DNA of 64,000 nt from Pelomonas cellulosilytica (GTDB lineage: Bacteria; Pseudomonadota; Gammaproteobacteria; Burkholderiales; Burkholderiaceae_C), in NCBI RefSeq assembly GCF_021353265.1, contig NZ_JAJTWU010000010.1, forward strand, positions 62,001 through 126,000, read 5' to 3'. Under the pieces are notes generated by a model. The model ran no database searches. It had not been told where the DNA came from and was given only the letters and a program-made list of their open reading frames with translations. The position numbers were made by a program, and so were the translations under genes. Shown here piece after piece: positions 57,212 to 64,000 of this stretch (position 1 is its first letter; each line of letters begins with the position of its first letter).

Positions 57212-59428
57212 TCAGGCCTGCAGCCATGCCTCCAGCTGCGCGGCCTCCATCGGCCGGGCGAACAACCAGCCCTGGCCCTCGTGGCAGCCAAGGCCGATGA
57301 GGTACTGGCGCTGCTCCTCGGTCTCTATGCCTTCGGCAATGACGGTCAGGCCCAGGCCGCGGCCGAGGTTAATGACCATCTGCGCGATGGTGGAGCCGGC
57401 CGTCGACGACTGAGCCTCCTGCACGAAGGCACGGTCGATCTTGAGCCGGTCCACCTGCAACTGGCGCAGTTGGCTCAACGACGAGAAGCCGGTGCCGAAG
57501 TCGTCGATGGCCACGCTCATGCCCAGCCGCTTGATGTCGGCCAGCACGCGCAGCACGAGGTCGGCGTCATCCATGGCCATGGACTCGGTGATCTCGAGCT
57601 CCAGGTTGCCGCCCTGCGCGCCGGTGTCGCGCAGCGCGCGGCCCAGCATGTCGATGAAGCCGGGATGCCGGAACTGCGCCATCGACACGTTGACTGCCAT
57701 GCGGAAGCCGACATGCCCGAGCGCAACCATCTTGCGCAGTTGCATGCAGGCCGTGCGCATGACGAACTCGCCGATAGGGATGATGAGGCCGCTCTGCTCG
57801 GCCAGCGGGATGAACTGGTCCGGCGGGATGAAGCGTCCGTCGGACGTGCGCCAGCGCAGCAGCGCCTCGGCGCCGATGACGTGGCCGTCCGTCAACTCCA
57901 CCTGCGGCTGGTAGACGACGAAGAGCTGGCTTTCCTCGAAGCCGGCACGCAGACCCTTGAGCAGCTTGAAGCGCTCGCGCGCGTCGTTGCCCATGGCCGC
58001 GGAGAAATATTGGGATGAGCCGCGCTGGTGCTGCTTGGCGCGCTTGAGTGCGATCTGCGCATCCAGCAGCAGCTCCGAGCCGATGGCCGTGGATTCGCCC
58101 AGCCGCACGAGGCCGGTCGTGGCCGACAGCTGCAACCGCTCGCCGGCAACGAGGAAAGGTTCGGCGAAAACGGCCTGCACGCTCTGCGGGCAGACCTGCA
58201 CGTGCTCGCCCAGCACGCCGAACGTGTCGGCCCCCACGCGGGCCATGGCCGTGTTGAGCCCGAGCATCTCGCTCATGCGATGCACGACAGCCTGCAGCAC
58301 CAGGTCACCGAAGTGGTGGCCGAAGGCGTCGTTGATGTCGGAGAAGTCGTCGATGTCGATCAGCGCGAGTGTGACGCCGGACGGGTCCTTCAGGTTCTTG
58401 TCGAGCAGCTCGACGAAGCGGTTGCGGTTGGGCAGGCGCAGCAGCGGGTCGTTGTAGGCCTGGTCGAGCAACTGGCTGTAGAGCAGCACGTTCTCGAAGC
58501 CGACGGCGATGTTGGAACAGAAGGCGCGCAGCAGCTGCTGGTCCAGCTCGTCGAGGTGGCGGCCGACGTCCACCAGCGCGGCCATCGCGCGGCCATTTCC
58601 CATGCCGAAGTACAGGACGGTGCCGTCTTCGTAGATGTTGCGCTGCTCGCGCAGGCAACGCTCCAGCCTCTCGCGCACCGAGGGGATCTTGACCTGCGTG
58701 AGCGGCCGGTCGATGAGGCTGCTGTACTGGCCCGCCGCTGCCACGATGCGGATCTCGTCGGGGGACTCGCCATTGAACTGCGCACAGACCAGGCCCTCGG
58801 GCAGGATGCCCAGCAATGCACACAGCTGCGTGACGACGCCTTCGGCGAACCGCGACAGCCCGCGCATGCGCGACAGCGCGGTGCTGCTCTCGACGATCAT
58901 CTCCAGGCCGCGCCGGTTAGCCTCCAGCGCGCAGATCTGGCGGTAGGAGCGCACCGCCGCCGTCAGCACCGTGTAGAGCCGCGTCCGTGTCAGCTCGGAC
59001 TTGGTCTTGTAGTCGTTGATGTCATAGGCCTGCACCGTCTCGATCTCGGGGGCGTACCCGGGCTGGCCGGTGCGCAGCACGATGCGCAGCGCCTGCAAAC
59101 CCAGCTCCTCGCGGATGTGCCGGACGAGCTGCAGGCCGGCGTCCTCGCTCTCCATGACGACATCGAGCAGCACGACGGCCAGGTCGTCCTCGCTGGCCAA
59201 CAGCTGCCGCGCCTGGGCTGCCGAGGCGGCATGCAGAAAGATGAGCGGCTGGCCCTCGACGGTGAGCCCCTGCATGGCCAGTTCGGTGGCCTTGTGCACG
59301 TCGCCATCGTCATCGACGATGAGGATGCGCCACGGCCGGTCATGGAGGCGGAGCTCCGACTCGGCGTGCTCGGGCTCGTCGATCAGTTCGAGCAGGTCAT
59401 CGTCAACGGCGCGCGTTGTGGCTTGCAT
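57212..59428 (-). CDS. Response regulator with DUF3369, degenerate GGDEF and EAL domains
   Basis: A 738-residue cytoplasmic protein. A receiver (about 33-160, DD at 39-41 and D89) leads to DUF3369 (about 165-335), a GGDEF-type domain whose active loop reads GADTF instead of GGDEF, and an EAL domain with GAEALLRW, NVSMAQFRHPGF, LEITESMAM and AIDDFGTGFSSL intact. It should therefore be a c-di-GMP phosphodiesterase controlled by phosphorylation, with the GGDEF part perhaps a GTP sensor. No kinase gene is adjacent. The ATG at 59428 is preferred over an upstream GTG at 59449. Confidence 0.88.
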   Translation of the reverse strand: MQATTRAVDDDLLELIDEPEHAESELRLHDRPWRILIVDDDGDVHKATELAMQGLTVEGQPLIFLHAASAAQARQLLASEDDLAVVLLDVVMESEDAGLQLVRHIREELGLQALRIVLRTGQPGYAPEIETVQAYDINDYKTKSELTRTRLYTVLTAAVRSYRQICALEANRRGLEMIVESSTALSRMRGLSRFAEGVVTQLCALLGILPEGLVCAQFNGESPDEIRIVAAAGQYSSLIDRPLTQVKIPSVRERLERCLREQRNIYEDGTVLYFGMGNGRAMAALVDVGRHLDELDQQLLRAFCSNIAVGFENVLLYSQLLDQAYNDPLLRLPNRNRFVELLDKNLKDPSGVTLALIDIDDFSDINDAFGHHFGDLVLQAVVHRMSEMLGLNTAMARVGADTFGVLGEHVQVCPQSVQAVFAEPFLVAGERLQLSATTGLVRLGESTAIGSELLLDAQIALKRAKQHQRGSSQYFSAAMGNDARERFKLLKGLRAGFEESQLFVVYQPQVELTDGHVIGAEALLRWRTSDGRFIPPDQFIPLAEQSGLIIPIGEFVMRTACMQLRKMVALGHVGFRMAVNVSMAQFRHPGFIDMLGRALRDTGAQGGNLELEITESMAMDDADLVLRVLADIKRLGMSVAIDDFGTGFSSLSQLRQLQVDRLKIDRAFVQEAQSSTAGSTIAQMVINLGRGLGLTVIAEGIETEEQRQYLIGLGCHEGQGWLFARPMEAAQLEAWLQA

Positions 59429-59552
59429 GAGGGCGGAGGCTCCAGGCACGGGCGGCGCGGACGCGACAGCCTCGTCGATCAGGACACGCTAGCGTAGTGC
59501 ATCCGCAGGCGCACCGCCACGGCAATGGTGGTCAAAAGACCGTCAGTTCAGC

Positions 59553-61841
<2,289 letters not shown>

Positions 61842-61870
61842 AGCCTTCAATTGTCGTGGGAGCGCCCCTG

Positions 61871-61900
61871 AAAAGCACAAAGCCCGCTCAATGAGCGGGC
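61871..61900 (-). terminator. Intrinsic terminator of the cold-shock gene
   Basis: On the minus strand, GCCCGCTCA and TGAGCGGGC (61882-61900, one base between) form a perfect stem, followed by a T-rich tract (TTTGTGCTTTT, 61871-61881). It sits 21 bp after the csp stop. Confidence 0.85.
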
Positions 61901-61921
61901 CATGCATCGGGGCAATGTGAT

Positions 61922-62137
61922 TTACAGCGCGCGGATGTTCGCGGCCTGCAGACCTTTGGGGCCCTGCTTCACTTCGAACTCGACCTGGGCGCCTTCGGCC
62001 AACGTGCGGAAGCCGCCGTTGTTCTTGATTTCGCTGTGGTGAGCAAAGAGGTCCTTGCCGCCGTCGGCGGGGGTGATGAAGCCGAAGCCCTTGCCGTCGT
62101 CAAACCACTTGACGATGCCGGTCTGCTGGGTGCTCAT
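61922..62137 (-). CDS. Cold-shock domain protein
   Basis: A 71-residue CspA-type RNA/DNA chaperone. RNP1 is GKGFGFI and RNP2 is DLFAHHSEI (the usual VFVHFS is varied). AAGGAA lies before the ATG. The leader (62138-62217) is GC-rich with no recognised cold-shock box. A clear terminator follows. It is a single-gene transcript, leftward. Confidence 0.95.
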   Translation of the reverse strand: MSTQQTGIVKWFDDGKGFGFITPADGGKDLFAHHSEIKNNGGFRTLAEGAQVEFEVKQGPKGLQAANIRAL

Positions 62138-62217
62138 GAAATTTCCTTCAGTTGTCGTGCAATGCGGCCCGCCGCGAGCGGCTGCAAAGACACAACGACT
62201 TCGGGCTAGGGACCAGC

Positions 62218-62244
62218 AAAAAAACGGCGCCACTCCTGGCGCCG
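62218..62244 (-). terminator. Intrinsic terminator of bfd
   Basis: On the minus strand, CGGCGCC and GGCGCCG (62225-62244, loop of 6 bases) form a 7-bp stem followed by seven T (62218-62224). It lies 31 bp beyond the bfd stop. Confidence 0.85.
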
Positions 62245-62274
62245 GATTGCATTCTAGCGGCCTGCCCCGCAGGC

Positions 62275-62499
62275 TCAGGCGGCCATCAGCGCCTTGGCGG
62301 CGACGGCCATGCCGCGCGCCACCGGCGCGCCGCCTTCCACACGGCTTTCGTCGAACACCGCGCAGGCGCAGGCGTGGCAGGCGCCGCAGGCCGTGGCCAC
62401 GCGCAGGTCATCCTGCAGCGTTTCAAAGTCCGGGCAGCCGGACGCCGCCGCAATGGCGATGTCCCGGTCGGAGACGCGATGGCAGACACAAACAATCAT
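62275..62499 (-). CDS. bfd: Bacterioferritin-associated ferredoxin
   Basis: A 74-residue [2Fe-2S] protein. Four cluster cysteines are visible in the family order C-x-C near the N-terminus ([11 protein letters not shown]) and C-x2-C later (ACGACHAC). It reduces bacterioferritin to release iron. It is divergent from bfr, with a Fur-box-like site between them, and has its own terminator. The product is longer than the E. coli protein by an Ala-rich tail. Confidence 0.9.
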   Translation of the reverse strand: MIVCVCHRVSDRDIAIAAASGCPDFETLQDDLRVATACGACHACACAVFDESRVEGGAPVARGMAVAAKALMAA

Positions 62500-62508
62500 G
62501 GAAAGAAG

Positions 62509-62527
62509 AATAATGCGAATCGCTCTC
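62509..62527. promoter_or_regulatory. Fur box between bfd and bfr
   Basis: AATAATGCGAATCGCTCTC matches the 19-bp Fur consensus (GATAATGATAATCATTATC) at 13 of 19 positions and lies 10 bp from the bfd ATG, in the divergent gap. It overlaps the likely bfd promoter. It fits iron-dependent repression of bfd. Confidence 0.6.
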
Positions 62528-62606
62528 ATTTGCAAATAGACTGGTTTTGCCGGAGGGCATTCCCTGCCGATACTCCGGGAAGTTGTCACAAACCCAGGAG
62601 GACTCC

Positions 62607-63083
62607 ATGAAGGGCGACCCACAGGTCATTGCTCATCTCAACCAGCAGCTGAAGCTGGAACTGACCGCCATCAACCAGTACTTCCTGCATGCCCGCATGC
62701 TGAAGAACTGGGGCCTCAACAAGATGGCCAAGCACGAGTACGAGGAGTCCATCGAAGAGATGAAGCACGCCGACAAGCTCATCGAGCGCGTGCTGACGCT
62801 GGACGGCCTGCCCAACCTGCAGGACCTGGGCAAGCTGCTGATCGGCGAGAACGCCGTCGAGACGATGAGCTGCGACCTGCAGGTGGAGAAGGCCTCACAG
62901 GTGCACCTGAAAGAGGCCATCGCCTACTGCGAGGGCGTGCGCGACTACGTGTCCCGCGAGCTGTTCGTCGAGATCCTCGACGACACGGAGGAACACATCG
63001 ACCACCTGGAGACGCAGCTGGAGCTGGTCAACAAGGTGGGCGAGCAGAACTACCTGCAGAGCCAAATGGGCGATCTGAGCTGA
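62607..63083 (+). CDS. bfr: Bacterioferritin
   Basis: A 158-residue haem-binding iron-storage protein forming a 24-mer shell. The ligands E18, E51, H54, E94 and H130 and the haem Met M52 line up with E. coli Bfr by position. The residue at 127 is Thr, followed by E128 and E129, where E. coli has E127. AGGAGG precedes the ATG. It is divergent from bfd. It ends 19 bp before the convergent MetH gene. Confidence 0.95.
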   Translation: MKGDPQVIAHLNQQLKLELTAINQYFLHARMLKNWGLNKMAKHEYEESIEEMKHADKLIERVLTLDGLPNLQDLGKLLIGENAVETMSCDLQVEKASQVHLKEAIAYCEGVRDYVSRELFVEILDDTEEHIDHLETQLELVNKVGEQNYLQSQMGDLS

Positions 63084-63102
63084 CCCCAGCTCAAGCTGTC
63101 CG

Positions 63103-64000
63103 TCAGGCAGCGTCCAGCATCGCGCTGAAGAACTTCTCGCCGCTGACGCGCGGCCGGTAGGCCGACACGGCCTTGGCGATGGCAGCGATGTGGTCGGGCG
63201 TCGTGCCACAGCAGCCGCCGGCGATGTTCAGGAAGCCGGCCTGCGCGAACTCGCCCACGAGGCGCGCTGTCACGTCCGGCGTCTCGTCGAAGCCGGTGTC
63301 GCTCATCGGGTTGGGCAGGCCGGCGTTGGGGTAGCAGCTGACCGCCACGTCGCCCGCCACCTTGCTCAGCTCCTCGATGTAGGGCCGCATCAGCGTGGCG
63401 CCCAACGCGCAGTTCAGGCCGATGGCAATGGGCCGGGCGTGTCGCACCGAATGCCAGAAGGCCGTGACCGTCTGGCCGGACAGGATGCGGCCAGACGCGT
63501 CCGTCACCGTGCCGGAGATGATGACCGGCAGCCGCTCGCCGGTGTCTTCCATCAGCTCGTCGAGCGCAAAGATGGCAGCCTTGGCGTTCAACGTGTCGAA
63601 GATCGTCTCGACGAGGAAGACATCGGCGCCGCCGTCCAGCAGCCCCTTGGCCTGCTCGTAGTAAGCGGCGCGCAGCGTGTCGAAGTCGATGTTGCGGGCA
63701 CCCGGGTCGTTCACGTCAGGGCTGATGGACGCCGTGCGCGGCGTCGGGCCGAGCGCGCCGGCCACGTAGCGTGGCTTGTCGGGCGTCGCGTACTTGTCGC
63801 AGGCGGCGCGCGCGATCTGCGCGGCCACGAGGTTCAGTTCGTAGGCGAGCTCGGGCAAACCGTAATCCTCCTGCGCGACGGACGTGGCGCCGAAGGTGTT
63901 GGTCTCGATGAGGTCGGCCCCGGCCGCCAGGTACTGCTCGTGGATCTCGCGGATCACGTCGGGCCGCGTGAACAGCAGCAGCTCGTTGTTGCCCTTCAGG
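63103..64000 (-). CDS. metH: Methionine synthase, homocysteine-binding module (5' end beyond right edge)
   Basis: The visible part, at least 298 residues, is the homocysteine methyltransferase barrel of MetH. The zinc cysteines are in GLNCALG and GGCCGTTP, and [14 protein letters not shown] and [11 protein letters not shown] are also present. The protein stops right after this module ([13 protein letters not shown]), where a full MetH goes on to the folate and cobalamin modules. So this is the short form of a split metH; the cobalamin part must be elsewhere, perhaps upstream past the edge. The frame is open to position 64000; the GTG at 63957 is internal. Confidence 0.9.
   Translation of the reverse strand, partial: LKGNNELLLFTRPDVIREIHEQYLAAGADLIETNTFGATSVAQEDYGLPELAYELNLVAAQIARAACDKYATPDKPRYVAGALGPTPRTASISPDVNDPGARNIDFDTLRAAYYEQAKGLLDGGADVFLVETIFDTLNAKAAIFALDELMEDTGERLPVIISGTVTDASGRILSGQTVTAFWHSVRHARPIAIGLNCALGATLMRPYIEELSKVAGDVAVSCYPNAGLPNPMSDTGFDETPDVTARLVGEFAQAGFLNIAGGCCGTTPDHIAAIAKAVSAYRPRVSGEKFFSAMLDAA

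Overview
The window is about 70% G+C, packed with genes on both strands, and has no gap over 300 bases, no IS element, no tRNA or rRNA and no CRISPR array. Gene content points to a betaproteobacterium of the order Burkholderiales, perhaps the Roseateles/Mitsuaria/Rubrivivax group. The pointers are a PEP-CTERM protein, the purE-purK-tsaC cluster, pyrophosphate-type phosphofructokinase, a liu leucine-degradation cluster, hppD next to an Lrp-type regulator, and bfd/bfr. The genus is an inference; the order is fairly safe. It looks like ordinary chromosome with a heavy load of signalling genes.

Layout. 1-5.4 kb: an EF-G-like GTPase (cut by the left edge), an XRE-like protein, two very small proteins, an HDOD protein, a PEP-CTERM protein and an Lrp/AsnC regulator. 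5.5-11 kb: hppD, a lipase-like hydrolase, an unknown protein, fadD and a degenerate SGNH lipoprotein. 11-25 kb: tsaC-purK-purE, a thioredoxin-TPR protein, a methyltransferase, a Ser/Thr kinase, a TPR-like protein, purC, a receiver protein, a large hybrid kinase with an ethylene-receptor-type membrane domain, a GGCT-like enzyme and fba. 25-30 kb: a wHTH-ATPase-STAS-like fusion, pirin, an FMN reductase, copA and divergent copZ. 30-37 kb: a two-subunit molybdenum hydroxylase, and a FecR/LysM protein coupled to a CHASE2 hybrid kinase.

36.9-50.8 kb is one long same-strand run: mccB, a hydrolase, a GNAT protein, vapBC, liuC, a DUF4126 membrane protein, bioA-bioF-bioD-bioB, a lipoprotein, mccA, HMG-CoA lyase and a degenerate HD-GYP protein. 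It joins leucine/isovalerate breakdown (the MCC step needs biotin) with biotin synthesis. 50.8-57 kb: an unknown protein, a VOC protein, a YciI-like protein, hscC with a J-like membrane partner, and PPi-dependent phosphofructokinase. 57-64 kb: a REC-DUF3369-GGDEF-EAL protein, a YgiQ radical-SAM protein, a cold-shock protein, bfd and bfr around a Fur box, and the homocysteine module of MetH running off the right edge.

Most notable are the complete set of ethylene/copper-binding residues in the sensor of the 20.2-23.4 kb kinase, a 12-bp perfect hairpin that puts the start codon at 3024 in its stem and the ribosome-binding site in its loop, biotin synthesis inside the leucine-degradation run behind a vapBC module with its own operator, and several signalling proteins with lost catalytic motifs. 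I found no clear undescribed multi-gene defence or mobile system.
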